Numbered from the stretch's first letter, positions 41,898 through 50,892 are shown. The stretch is DNA of 64,000 nt from Roseateles oligotrophus (GCF_014204525.1 NZ_JACHLP010000003.1:186001-250000), one strand, 5' to 3'. Notes: generated by a model not told the origin, from the sequence alone. Numbers and translations: made by a program.

Positions 41898-42944
41898 ATG
41901 ATGGTCACTTCGCCTACCTTCAATCCAGTGCAAGATCAGCAACTGGTGGAGCGCGCCCGTCGGTTTGGTCGGCACATCGGTGGATACTCTCGGAGCGGCG
42001 TCCTGATCGCCGCGTACAAGTTGGGCATATTCGCCCGCTTGAGTCACTCAAGCTTGAATCGGCAGGCGCTGGCCGCTGCGCTTGAGGTGGATCAGACCGG
42101 CATCAGCCTGGTTGTCGACACCTTGATCGCCATGGGCTACGTCACCGAATGTGGTGAGACGGACGCGGTCAGCATTCACCCCGACTGGCGGGAGGCCTTC
42201 ACCGAGGGGCCGTGCAGTCTGCTTGCCGATCTTGAAGCCGCCGAGATGGCGAGCAGGGTGTGGAACTCGCTGGCCGACGTGATTAGTCGAAAGCAGGAGA
42301 CTGAAGAGGCCTACCGTCAAAGTCTGTTCGAGGGTCGCTGCCATGAGTATCGGGCTCTGCAGGCCTACAACCGTTTACAGGCCAATCAGGTCATTGCGGC
42401 TGTACTGCCTTTGCTGGTCAATGCCAACCAGATCCTGGACATTGCCGGTGCTGACGGCTACATCGCGGACGAAATCCTGCGCCGGACCGAAACGCCGACC
42501 ATCACGATCGTTGATCTGGGGAAGGCGAATTCCAAATGCAAAGAGATCTTCGCAGGGCACGTTCAGTCGGGCCGACTGAAAACCGTGAACCAGGACGTGC
42601 GTGATCTGGCTCTGGGGAAGCGGTTCGACGTGGTGCTTATGACCGAAGTGACGGAGCTGTTTGACGTGAGCGAAAAGCGAAAAGTGCTGCAGCGAGCGCT
42701 CGATCATGTGCAGGAAAACGGAACCCTGATCGTCACCAAGCTGTCCATGCCGAAGATCGGAGGCTCCGAAGCACTGAGCATCTTCTCTTTGAAGATGTAC
42801 ATCAAGGGCAATGGAAGCTATCTGGAGACGGATTGTGAGCTAGCTGGCTTGATTGCTGAGCTGCAGATCCAGCACCAGCAACAGGTCATTGCCGACAAGG
42901 TGGTCTTTGTCTGTCAGCGTCGAGGCGCTTCACAGGCAAAGTGA
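41898..42944 (+). CDS. SAM-dependent methyltransferase, second of a tandem pair
   Basis: A 348-residue paralogue of the preceding protein with the same two-domain layout: an N-terminal HTH-like segment (LIAAYKLGIFARLSHSSLNR, then LAAALEVDQTGISLVVDTLI) and a SAM domain with motif I QILDIAGADGYIADEILRR, post I IVDLG and FDVVLMTEVTELFDVSEKRK. Motif I is slightly altered, GADGYI for GGxG, so activity is likely but not assured. The ribA-like gene starts 11 bp downstream. Two methyl transfers would give the dimethyl or N-methyl products seen in toxoflavin and fervenulin pathways (inference). Confidence 0.86.
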   Translation: MMVTSPTFNPVQDQQLVERARRFGRHIGGYSRSGVLIAAYKLGIFARLSHSSLNRQALAAALEVDQTGISLVVDTLIAMGYVTECGETDAVSIHPDWREAFTEGPCSLLADLEAAEMASRVWNSLADVISRKQETEEAYRQSLFEGRCHEYRALQAYNRLQANQVIAAVLPLLVNANQILDIAGADGYIADEILRRTETPTITIVDLGKANSKCKEIFAGHVQSGRLKTVNQDVRDLALGKRFDVVLMTEVTELFDVSEKRKVLQRALDHVQENGTLIVTKLSMPKIGGSEALSIFSLKMYIKGNGSYLETDCELAGLIAELQIQHQQQVIADKVVFVCQRRGASQAK

Positions 42945-42955
42945 AAGGAGCATCC

Positions 42956-43636
42956 ATGGCTCGCTTGTTTCCTCGCTTTCCTCCAGCCGGCTCGGAGCGG
43001 GACCAGCCCTCCGTGCGTAATTCGGTCAGTCTTCCGATCGCGCTCGCGGATGGAAGGATGGTCGTGGGTCGGATGCATAGCTTCGACGGGCTCAGCGATG
43101 AAGGTGAACACTTCGCGCTGGAGTTGGCACCACGAACCTTGAGCGGCGCGGTGCCCCTCGTGCGAGTTCACTCCGAATGCGTGACGGGCGATGTGCTTGG
43201 TTCCCTGCGCTGCGATTGCGGCGCGCAGATGCGGGAGGCGTTGCAGCGGATTCATGATGATGGCGGATTCATCCTTTATCTGCGCCAGGAAGGGAGAGGC
43301 ATTGGTTTGTACCGCAAGCTCGATGCCTACCGGCTACAGGAACAAGGCCTGGACACGTTCTCCGCCAATCGAGCGCTGGGTCGCGGGGATGACGAGCGCC
43401 GCTTCAACGTGGCCGCCGAGATGCTCTCGGCGCTGGGAGTCCCGCGAATTCGCCTGTTGAGCAACAACCCTGCAAAGAAACTTCAGCTGATCGATTGCGG
43501 GATTGCGGTGGACACGATGGAGCTGACAGGTGTGCATGTGAGCCGCCATAACCGGTCGTATCTGGAGGCGAAGGTTCTCCACACCCAGCATCAGATTGCA
43601 CTGGATTCAGAGCTACCGGAGAAGCAGGTTCCATGA
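42956..43636 (+). CDS. toxB: GTP cyclohydrolase II (RibA/ToxB type)
   Basis: A 226-residue enzyme from ATG 42956, which has AAAGGAG eight bases before it. The Zn ligands are in RVHSECVTGDVLGSLRCDCG, the catalytic segment is YLRQEGRGIGLYRKLDAYRL, and the C-terminal LSNNPAKKLQLIDCGI is typical. It opens GTP to formate and a diaminopyrimidinone ribosyl phosphate, the entry step to riboflavin and toxoflavin. The surrounding ToxC/ToxD-type genes and overlapping ATGA junction with the WD40 gene point to the secondary pathway, so it is the ToxB equivalent. The symbol is assigned by family and context. Confidence 0.92.
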   Translation: MARLFPRFPPAGSERDQPSVRNSVSLPIALADGRMVVGRMHSFDGLSDEGEHFALELAPRTLSGAVPLVRVHSECVTGDVLGSLRCDCGAQMREALQRIHDDGGFILYLRQEGRGIGLYRKLDAYRLQEQGLDTFSANRALGRGDDERRFNVAAEMLSALGVPRIRLLSNNPAKKLQLIDCGIAVDTMELTGVHVSRHNRSYLEAKVLHTQHQIALDSELPEKQVP

Positions 43637-45318
43637 TTCAACATCAATCGCCTATCAGCGGCGTTGCGGCATTTGCTGGCAAATTCATTGCGACAGCGGG
43701 CTACGACAATCAACTGGTCCTGTGGCGTGCAGATGAGCATCGATCGGTCGCGAGAGCGTGGCACGACCATCTTGTCAACCAGACCAGCTTCTCCAGCTGT
43801 GGACGCTTCCTGGTGACCGCCTCCAGTGACCACACGGCCCGCCTTTGGGCCGTCCCAGAGCTCAAGTTGCTGGCGGTGTTCTCCGAGCATGACGACGACG
43901 TCGAGATGGCTGTCATTCATCCGACGGAGCCGCTTGTTGCGACGGCGTCCCGCGACCATTGCGTTCGAGTCTTCGGGTTCGACGGCAAGCTGGTGTGGCG
44001 GTTGCAGGGGCACACCGCAGATGTCATCTCGGTGGTGTGGTCCAAGGACGGCCGGCATCTTGTCTCCTCCAGCGATGATGGGACGATCAAGCGCTGGGCG
44101 CTTCACGACGGCACCTTGATCGAGAACATCGATCTGCAAGGGGTCGAAACGGACACGGTCGCCATTGCGCAGGACGGCACGATCTTCGCGGGCAACGACA
44201 ACGGATCGCTGATCGTGGTCCGCAATGGCCTGCCGCAGACCTTCGAGGCCCATTCAGCCGGGATCAAGCGCCTGGTTTTGAATGACGAGACCTCCCGCCT
44301 GGTCTGCATTAGTTATGACCGCACCCTGAGCATCTGGGACGTTAGCGCAGAGGTGCCTGCGCTGCTGAGGACCAGCAGCCTGCCAAGCGTGGTCTGGCCC
44401 AGGTCTTGCGCATTCGTGGGGCAGGACACACTCGTCTTCGCCACCTTCGGTAGCACCTACGCCACCTGGGACTCGACGTCGGATCAGTGGGATGTTTCCC
44501 GCGTGGGTCCGACTGGAGGGATGAATGCGGTGACGGTGCGAGGCGGACGACGCTACACCATTGGTGATGCCGGGCGGCTCTATCAGGATGGCGTCGTGGT
44601 ACAGGATATCGGCAGCCTTTGCAATTTCCTGCTGTTGGTGGGGCCTCTGATGCTGACAGGCGGGCAGATCGGGCAAGTCTTCGATGCATTCACGGGACGC
44701 GTGTTGCATCAGCATCGGTCACCGCTCAATTGCGGCGTCGCGTTCCCGCGGGATGGTGGTTGGTACGCAGTGATTGGGACCTACACCGGTGAAGGCCTTG
44801 TGTTTGAGATTGACGAAGACGGCGCCTGCCGCATGACACGCGAGCTTACCCTGCATGCGAATGCGGTGAAGTCTCTTGCGGTCCATGGCGAACAGCTGTT
44901 TTCTGTCTGCGCAGATACCAGCGTGGCCTGGCTTTCAACTCGCGAATTTCGTGAGATGGCCCGCATGGAGGGGGCGCACGACCGCATTTCCAACGGTTGC
45001 GCGTCGCTTGCGGATGGGCGTTTTGTCAGTGTGGGCCGAGACCTTCGGATGCGTCTGTGGAACATTCCCGGTGTGCCGGAGGTGGTGGCCACGCCCCACA
45101 ACCGATCGATCAAGTGCGTGGGCACCTCTCCGGATGGGCGTCTTGTGGCGACCGGTTCCTACGGCGGGAGTGTTGCCCTCTACGACGTCGAGCGAAAGGA
45201 GTGGCGGCCGTCTCAGCGTCCGACGACGGCGGGCATCTCATCGATCTGCTTTGACAGCACCAGGGGCTGCTTCGTTGCAGCGTCATACGACGGACGAACC
45301 TATGAGGTCAGTGCATGA
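43633..45318 (+). CDS. toxC: WD40-repeat protein, ToxC type
   Basis: A 561-residue protein of WD40 repeats, about two seven-bladed propellers. Typical repeats include GYDNQLVLWRADEHRSVA, SSDHTARLWAV, GHTADVISVVWSKDGRHLVS, SSDDGTIKRWAL and GRDLRMRLWNI. It lacks signal or catalytic motifs. The ATG overlaps the toxB-like stop (ATGA) and its stop overlaps the next start, showing tight coupling. Toxoflavin operons have a WD-repeat protein (ToxC) between ToxB and ToxD at the same position. Its role in those systems is not clearly established. Confidence 0.9.
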   Translation: MIQHQSPISGVAAFAGKFIATAGYDNQLVLWRADEHRSVARAWHDHLVNQTSFSSCGRFLVTASSDHTARLWAVPELKLLAVFSEHDDDVEMAVIHPTEPLVATASRDHCVRVFGFDGKLVWRLQGHTADVISVVWSKDGRHLVSSSDDGTIKRWALHDGTLIENIDLQGVETDTVAIAQDGTIFAGNDNGSLIVVRNGLPQTFEAHSAGIKRLVLNDETSRLVCISYDRTLSIWDVSAEVPALLRTSSLPSVVWPRSCAFVGQDTLVFATFGSTYATWDSTSDQWDVSRVGPTGGMNAVTVRGGRRYTIGDAGRLYQDGVVVQDIGSLCNFLLLVGPLMLTGGQIGQVFDAFTGRVLHQHRSPLNCGVAFPRDGGWYAVIGTYTGEGLVFEIDEDGACRMTRELTLHANAVKSLAVHGEQLFSVCADTSVAWLSTREFREMARMEGAHDRISNGCASLADGRFVSVGRDLRMRLWNIPGVPEVVATPHNRSIKCVGTSPDGRLVATGSYGGSVALYDVERKEWRPSQRPTTAGISSICFDSTRGCFVAASYDGRTYEVSA

Positions 45319-46283
45319 ATCCCAACGATCTACCCGTCAGGGAAGCCATGGGGCTGCCCGCAGGTTTTGTCGATCGACTCGGGCTGGATGTCTTTGTCCG
45401 GCATCACCACCTGTTCAGTCGCAGCACGGACGAACTCATCGCGTTGTTGGAGGATCCCGCCGAGCCTTTCGTCCGACGTTACGCGGCTGGCCATGCTCTG
45501 GCCCTGCTTGGGGATCCCAGGATCCGTGTTGACGAACCGGAGATGGTCAGGCTGCCTGAAGCGACAGCAACGATGGGCACCCAGGAAGAGGCCGTTGCAG
45601 GTGTGGTCGCCCGTTGGGCTAAGGTACATGTTAAGCAGGAGTGGATCGAGAAAGAGTGTCCCGCGCACACTGTGCAGTTGAAGCCGTTTGCGTTAGGTCG
45701 ATATCCGGTCACCAACCTCGAATACAGATGCTATCTGGAAGATGCGCAATCCTCGGAATTGCCGACCTCCTGGAGGTTTGGAATTTACCCAGCCCATCTG
45801 GCGAATCACCCGGTGTGGACCGTGCCGCCAGAAGCCGCCGACCACTACGCGCAGTGGCTCTCGCGTCGTACCGGGCGCCAGTATCGTCTCGCGACAGAGG
45901 CGGAATGGGAGTATGCGGCGAGCGGGGGTGACGGCCGGGAGTACCCATGGGGCAGTGACTTCGATTCGGCGCGCGCTAACACGGTGGAAGCTGGTCCTCT
46001 AGGCACCACGCCGGTGGGGATGTATCCAGGTGGGCGCAGCCCCTTTGGGCTGGATGACATCGCTGGCAATGTGGAAGAATTCACGGCCAGTCCTTACGCA
46101 CCTTATCCAGGCGGGCGATTGATTGAAGACGATCTACACCAGGCCGCTGGTTCGACTTACCGGATTTCACGCGGGGGGAGCTTCTCACGCTTTGGGGATC
46201 TGACGCGCTGTTCACGACGTCACGGGCTCTACGCTGCAGAAATCTACGCAATTGGCTTCCGACTGGCGATGGACATTGTTTAA
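45315..46283 (+). CDS. toxD: FGE/SUMF-domain protein, ToxD type
   Basis: A 322-residue protein. The first ~100 residues are an unassigned helical domain; after it comes the formylglycine-generating-enzyme/sulfatase-modifying-factor fold: ALGRYPVTNLEYRCYLEDAQ, then YRLATEAEWEYAASGGDGRE, YPWGSDFDSARAN, GLDDIAGNVEEFTAS and ISRGGSFSRFGDLTRCSRRH. FGE-domain proteins include oxygen-dependent oxidases (FGE, EgtB). It sits directly after the toxC-like gene by an ATGA overlap, matching toxoflavin operons. ToxD is a prime candidate for an unusual oxidative step of the azapteridine ring, perhaps involving the peptide. Confidence 0.9.
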   Translation: MNPNDLPVREAMGLPAGFVDRLGLDVFVRHHHLFSRSTDELIALLEDPAEPFVRRYAAGHALALLGDPRIRVDEPEMVRLPEATATMGTQEEAVAGVVARWAKVHVKQEWIEKECPAHTVQLKPFALGRYPVTNLEYRCYLEDAQSSELPTSWRFGIYPAHLANHPVWTVPPEAADHYAQWLSRRTGRQYRLATEAEWEYAASGGDGREYPWGSDFDSARANTVEAGPLGTTPVGMYPGGRSPFGLDDIAGNVEEFTASPYAPYPGGRLIEDDLHQAAGSTYRISRGGSFSRFGDLTRCSRRHGLYAAEIYAIGFRLAMDIV

Positions 46284-46300
46284 CCCTTGCGACGACCTTC

Positions 46301-46753
46301 ATGAACAGCTACGTTGAACACGCACAGATCTTTGTCGTTGATCTCGATCGAACAGCGACTTTCTACCTGGAGCTCTTCCCCGAATGGCGCATCCGCGGGC
46401 GGGGTCGTGAGGTGGCAGGAAGCCGACGCTACAACTGGATCCACATCGGTGACGATCACACCTATCTTGCCTTCAGAGGGGGATACGAGGGGATGTCCGA
46501 GCCGGCGCCATCCGTCGAGAAACAGTGCAATCACGTGGGTATCGTGGTGCCCGAAATTGCGGAAAAGGAACGCGTGCTGCGACAGTTGGGCGCCCCCATG
46601 GTCAGGAGCACTCATCCGGCCCGGGTCCGTGTCTACACGCGTGACCCTGACGGCTATGAAATCGAATTGATTCAGTACCTCAGCGAGGAAGTCGGTGCTC
46701 GCAATGACTACGACTGGTGCGTTCGAAACGGCATTACCGCTCCGGTGACTTGA
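46301..46753 (+). CDS. VOC-superfamily protein
   Basis: A 150-residue VOC protein with repeats starting YVEHAQIFVVDLDRTATFYL and CNHVGIVVPEIAEKERVLRQ. The putative metal ligands are His5 (EHAQ), a mid-protein His (NHVG) and Glu in GYEIELIQY. It lies 17 bp after the FGE-type gene and 14 bp before the exporter, so it is in the operon. The toxoflavin-degrading TxDE of Paenibacillus and TxDE-like proteins in Burkholderia are VOC members, so a self-protection or ring-modifying role is attractive but unproven. Confidence 0.88.
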   Translation: MNSYVEHAQIFVVDLDRTATFYLELFPEWRIRGRGREVAGSRRYNWIHIGDDHTYLAFRGGYEGMSEPAPSVEKQCNHVGIVVPEIAEKERVLRQLGAPMVRSTHPARVRVYTRDPDGYEIELIQYLSEEVGARNDYDWCVRNGITAPVT

Positions 46754-46767
46754 TTCAAGCAGCCATC

Positions 46768-48429
46768 ATGCACGGTGTCAGTCATCAGCCAACGCTTTGG
46801 CGTTTGGTTCTTTCCCAGCCCCGCGCCTTTGCGGGGGCCACGGCGTGGTCCGTGACCAATACCTTTTTCGATTTTCTGCCGGAAGTGATGGTCGGCTTGG
46901 CCGTCGACTCCGCAGTGCAGGGCCAGAAATCGCTTCTGGGATCCATGGGTATTGTCGACCCGTGGCACCAGATCTTGCTCATCACCGCGGCTGCATTTCT
47001 GGCTTGGGGGGTCGAATCCTGGAGCCAGTACCGCTACATGATCGCTTGGCGCAGCCTTGCTCAGAATCTGCAGCATCAACTCCGACAGCGCTTGGCTCGG
47101 CATGTGCTGGGTATGCGTATGGACGTGTTTGAGCGGCGGTCCACCGCCGACCTCACCACGGTGATGAATGACGACGTCAACCAGATCGAGCGTTTCATCA
47201 GCGACGGGATCCATTCAATACTTTCACTGATCGTCGGATTCTGTCTGGTCTTTGCTTTCTTTGCGACCATGTCACCGGTCGCGGCCATGTTGGCTGTACT
47301 GCCAGCGCCCTTGGTGGTGATCATTTCGCGGCTGTATCGCCGCCGGATCGACAGCCGGTTTCTGAGCCTGCGAAGGTATTCCGGCGCCATTAGCGACGCA
47401 ATTTCGAACGGCTTGCGCGGATTCATGACGATCCGCGCCTTTGGTCAAGCGGACTGGGAGGTGGAAAGAATCTCCCGCCAGAGCGCCACGTATCGCCAGG
47501 CCGCCATTGCTGCGGCCAGGCTCAGCGCAGGATATGTCCCCGTGCTGCGAATGGCCATCGTCTTCGGGTTCGCGGGAGTTCTGCTTTACGGGGGGCATCT
47601 GGCCGTCTCGGGGGAGATTGCGGTCGCCGCCTATGGGACCCTTGTGTTTCTGACCCAGCGCTTGCTCTGGCCAATGGCGTCGATGGCACTCCTGGTCGAG
47701 GGTTATCAGAAGATGCAAGCGTCTCTCGTGAGAATCGGGGAGCTTCTTGCGCTTGACATTCATTGTCCCATTTCGAAGATGCCTGACCGAAATCATGAAG
47801 GGGGACCGGTACTGATAATCGACGACCTTACGTTTGGATATGAAAAATCCAATCCGTTATGGACATTGAATCTCAATGTATCAGCCGGTGAGCGGGTGGC
47901 GGTCGTCGGACGAAGTGGCTCCGGAAAAAGCACGTTGCTGAAGATCATTCTTGGTTTTTATGAGCCGACGGTGGGTCAGGTCATCGTGTCGCACCACGGG
48001 AAGCCGGCGGCCGGGGCAAGCGGGATCAGCTACGTGGGGCAGCATCCCTACATGTTTTCAGGGTCCATCGCGGACAATCTTCGCTATGGCAACTTGACGG
48101 CCACGGACGAGGAATTAGTGGCCGTATGCAAGGCGCTGGGTCTTCACGACTTCATTTCGGCATTGCCCGACGGCTACCGGTCTGCGCTGGGTGAAGATGG
48201 CTGCCTGCTATCAGGCGGCCAGCGCCAACGGCTAGCTATTGGCCGGGCGCTTTTGCGGCAGTCCAGTGTGCTTTTGATGGACGAGCCGACGTCGGCGCTG
48301 GACCGCGACTCTGCCCAGCGCGTGTTCGAAGCTCTGCGCCGGCACTGCCAAGATCGGGCGGTCATTGTGGTGACGCATCGCGCGGACGAGCATTGCGAAT
48401 TTGACCGCGTTGTCGATGTGTCCGCTTAG
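46768..48429 (+). CDS. ABC exporter (fused membrane and ATPase domains)
   Basis: A 553-residue half-transporter from ATG 46768 (earlier TTG and GTG codons are alternatives). Six transmembrane segments occupy residues ~20-310 (for example ILSLIVGFCLVFAFFATM, then MSPVAAMLAVLPAPLVVIIS). The ATPase has Walker A VVGRSGSGKSTLLKII, signature LLSGGQRQRLAIGRALL, and Walker B SVLLMDEPTSALD. As the last operon gene it is the likely route for export of the product. Toxoflavin uses an RND-type ToxFGHI pump in Burkholderia, so this would be a different exporter. Confidence 0.92.
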   Translation: MHGVSHQPTLWRLVLSQPRAFAGATAWSVTNTFFDFLPEVMVGLAVDSAVQGQKSLLGSMGIVDPWHQILLITAAAFLAWGVESWSQYRYMIAWRSLAQNLQHQLRQRLARHVLGMRMDVFERRSTADLTTVMNDDVNQIERFISDGIHSILSLIVGFCLVFAFFATMSPVAAMLAVLPAPLVVIISRLYRRRIDSRFLSLRRYSGAISDAISNGLRGFMTIRAFGQADWEVERISRQSATYRQAAIAAARLSAGYVPVLRMAIVFGFAGVLLYGGHLAVSGEIAVAAYGTLVFLTQRLLWPMASMALLVEGYQKMQASLVRIGELLALDIHCPISKMPDRNHEGGPVLIIDDLTFGYEKSNPLWTLNLNVSAGERVAVVGRSGSGKSTLLKIILGFYEPTVGQVIVSHHGKPAAGASGISYVGQHPYMFSGSIADNLRYGNLTATDEELVAVCKALGLHDFISALPDGYRSALGEDGCLLSGGQRQRLAIGRALLRQSSVLLMDEPTSALDRDSAQRVFEALRRHCQDRAVIVVTHRADEHCEFDRVVDVSA

Positions 48430-48535
48430 TTGTTACGGCCAACTGAAAACTGAGATTCATCTGAGGGTTGTGCCGACCTGAAACTGAGCCAGACGTTCGA
48501 CCTACGCTGCCCGGTTTATCCATAGCGGGCGTGGT
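48430..48535. other. Probable IS remnant at the cluster's right edge
   Basis: Repeated short strings CTGAAAACTGAG (around 48445) and CTGAAACTGAGCC (around 48480) lie about 30 bp apart, in the style of IS21-family end repeats. No transposase gene is present. The adjoining gene lacks a clear start, consistent with a break here. Confidence 0.35.
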
Positions 48536-49249
48536 GTGCTGAATCGCCCCGGGGTCGTTGCGACCTCGCGTTTGGACGTCGCCAGAAGCTCCGGCGCGCT
48601 ACAGACGGTCAAGCGTTGGGAAGTGAGCCTTGAGGCTGAGCATTACGGCGTGCGCGAGCGTCAGCACCTCTACCGTACCCGCATCGGCAATCTGCCCCGC
48701 AACGTCCAGACGCTGGCTAAGGAAAACGAGGCAGTCGTGCTGGCTGAGCTTGCAACGCAGCTCGAAATCCAGAAATTATTCGACGCAATGGCCACGCCTG
48801 CGGACAGGAAAAAGCGCTCAGACTCCCAGTTAATAAGCGACGCGATTCAGCGCGCCCATCAGGACTCCATTGAACGTACGGTGGTGGACCAGATTGAGGA
48901 GCGCAACGATGTGCGCGCCGCGGCTGTCCTGTGGGGGCTGCTGAAGGCTAATGACAAGGTGGCGCTACAGTTGTTGCGCCAGATCGACGGTGCACTTGCC
49001 GACGCGCACGAAGCCTTTGAGAAGGGGGCGATGCTGCTGGTCAACTTCTTCGTTGCTGCGCGAAACCTGCGCCAGTCCGAAGGCACGGTGTCCTACTACC
49101 ATCCGCGGGTTGAGGCCGGGATTGAACAGGCGCTGAAGCGGGCCGAGAACGTTACGGTCAAGTCGCTGCGGCTTCTCATTGAGACGCTCTCTTCCTCGAA
49201 TGGGCCAGACGAATCGTGGGGCATTGCCGCTTCCGCTAGCTGTCTTTGA
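48536..49249 (+). CDS. Hypothetical helical protein, possibly N-terminally cut
   Basis: A 237-residue frame from a GTG at 48536; the frame stays open upstream to 48488, so the N-terminus may be replaced by the repeat remnant. Content is mostly helical: TLAKENEAVVLAELATQLEI, then IERTVVDQIEERNDVRAAAV and KGAMLLVNFFVAARNLRQSE. No family is recognised. It is the last gene of the island before the comM junction. It may be cargo or a plasmid-type protein. Confidence 0.5.
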   Translation: MLNRPGVVATSRLDVARSSGALQTVKRWEVSLEAEHYGVRERQHLYRTRIGNLPRNVQTLAKENEAVVLAELATQLEIQKLFDAMATPADRKKRSDSQLISDAIQRAHQDSIERTVVDQIEERNDVRAAAVLWGLLKANDKVALQLLRQIDGALADAHEAFEKGAMLLVNFFVAARNLRQSEGTVSYYHPRVEAGIEQALKRAENVTVKSLRLLIETLSSSNGPDESWGIAASASCL

Positions 49250-49516
49250 CCGGCCCAGCGACTCACCAGGCGCAAGCATCGGTGAGTGGCCGGTCCCGGT
49301 GGTTCAGCAGTCGTTCGGTCCGCGAACCGTTCAATGACCGTTGCCGCGGACAGTTGCCATTGGATCGCAAAGTCTGGGTGACAGCAGCCAGCCTGTTGAG
49401 GAAGCACGCCGAGACCTTGCACAAGCGCTGCAGCGCTGCACGGGGTAACAAGTTCAAGTTCGCAACTTGGCGACCAGCTTATATTTCGTGCCGAACAGCA
49501 TTTATTCACTTAGATC
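49250..49516. other. Island end next to truncated comM
   Basis: This 265-bp stretch has no gene. Its right end meets the comM homology at about 49517, where GCGAGCGGGTGCGG resumes the conserved comM codons. Read inward from the junction, the island starts TGATCTAAGTGAATAAATGC and contains repeated AAGTT/GAACTTG strings, which could be transposase binding sites of a Tn7-like end. The other end is not in the window, so the assignment is tentative. Confidence 0.45.
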
Positions 49517-50890
49517 AGCGAGCGGGTGCGGGCCGCCTTGCAGAACAGCGGCCTCGCCTTCCCCCACAACAAGCGCATCACCGTCAATCTGGCGCCGGCC
49601 GAAGTGCCCAAGGAGGGTGGCCGCTTCGATCTGCCGATCGCCTTGGGCCTGCTGGCCGCCAGCGGCCAGATCGACGCCCAGCGCCTGGCCGGGCTGGAAT
49701 GCGCAGGTGAGCTCTCGCTCAGCGGCGAGCTGCGCCCGGTGCGCGGCGCCCTGGCCATGAGCCTGGCGCTGCGGCGCGAAGGCCTGGCGCGCCAACTGCT
49801 GCTGCCCCAGGCCAGTGCGGCCGAGGCCGCCTTGGTCGAGCAGGTCTCGGTGCTGAGCGCCCAGCATCTGCTGGAGGTGGTGGCCGCCCTGCAGCCAGGC
49901 AGCCAGCAGGCGCTGCCGCAGGCGCGGGCCCAGGCGGCAGCGCCGCCGGCCGGCGGCCCCGATCTGCGCGATATCAAAGGCCAGGCCGGCGCCAAACGGG
50001 CGCTGGAAATCGCGGCCGTGGGGGAGCATTCCCTGCTGCTGGTGGGGCCGCCGGGCACGGGCAAGTCCATGCTGGCCCAGCGTTTGAGCGGGCTGCTGCC
50101 GCCGCTGGACGATGAGCAGGCGCTGGAGTCGGCGGCGGTGCTGAGCCTGGCGGGCCAGTTCCAGCCCGCGCGCTGGGCGCAAAGAGTCATGCGCAGCCCC
50201 CACCACACCGCCTCGGCCGTGGCCCTGGTGGGCGGCGGCTCGCCACCGCGGCCGGGCGAGATTTCCCTGGCCTTGCACGGCGTCTTGTTCCTGGACGAAT
50301 TGCCCGAGTTCAATCGCCTGGCCCTGGAGGCCTTGCGCGAGCCCATGGAGACCGGCCGCATCCTGATCTCGCGCGCGGCGCGGCAGTCCGAGTTCCCGGC
50401 CCGCTTTCAGCTGATCGCGGCGATGAACCCCTGCCCTTGCGGCCACCACGGCAATCCCTTGCGCGAATGCCGCTGCTCCCCCGATCAAATTGCGCGTTAC
50501 CAGGCCCGCTTGAGCGGCCCCTTCCTGGATCGCCTGGATCTCTTGATTGAGGTCCCCATGCTGCCCCCGACCGAGCTGGCGGCCCTGCCCTCGGGCGAGA
50601 GCAGCAGCACGGTGGCGGCCCGGGTAGCCACGGCGCGGGCCTGGGCCCATGAACGCCAGGGCTGCAGCAATGCGCGCCTGACGGTGGAGCAGTTGGACAG
50701 ACTCGCGGCACCGGAGCCGGCCGCCCTCGCCTTCTTGCAAAAGGCGGCGGAGAAGCTAGGCTGGTCGGCGCGCGGCTATCACCGGGTGCTGCGGGTGGCC
50801 CGCAGCATCGCCGATCTGGCCGGCAGCCCAGGCCTGCGGCAAGCCCATATGGCCGAGGCCATCCAGATGCGGCGCGGGCTCAAGCACTGA
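49517..50890 (+). pseudogene. comM: comM/yifB missing its first ~55 codons
   Basis: The frame encodes ERVRAALQNSGLAFPHNKRI onward to MAEAIQMRRGLKH, closely matching the ComM/YifB magnesium-chelatase-like AAA+ family. Walker A is VGPPGTGKSMLAQRL, then LDELPEFNRLALEALREPME, and the zinc-type CPCGHHGNPLRECRC motif is intact. Full-length ComM starts with about 55 more residues (RALVGL...GLPSF), absent here and replaced by island DNA. ComM is a branch-migration helicase for natural transformation. The only starts left are internal (GTG 49526), so this copy is probably inactive. Confidence 0.88.
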
Positions 50891-50892
50891 AA

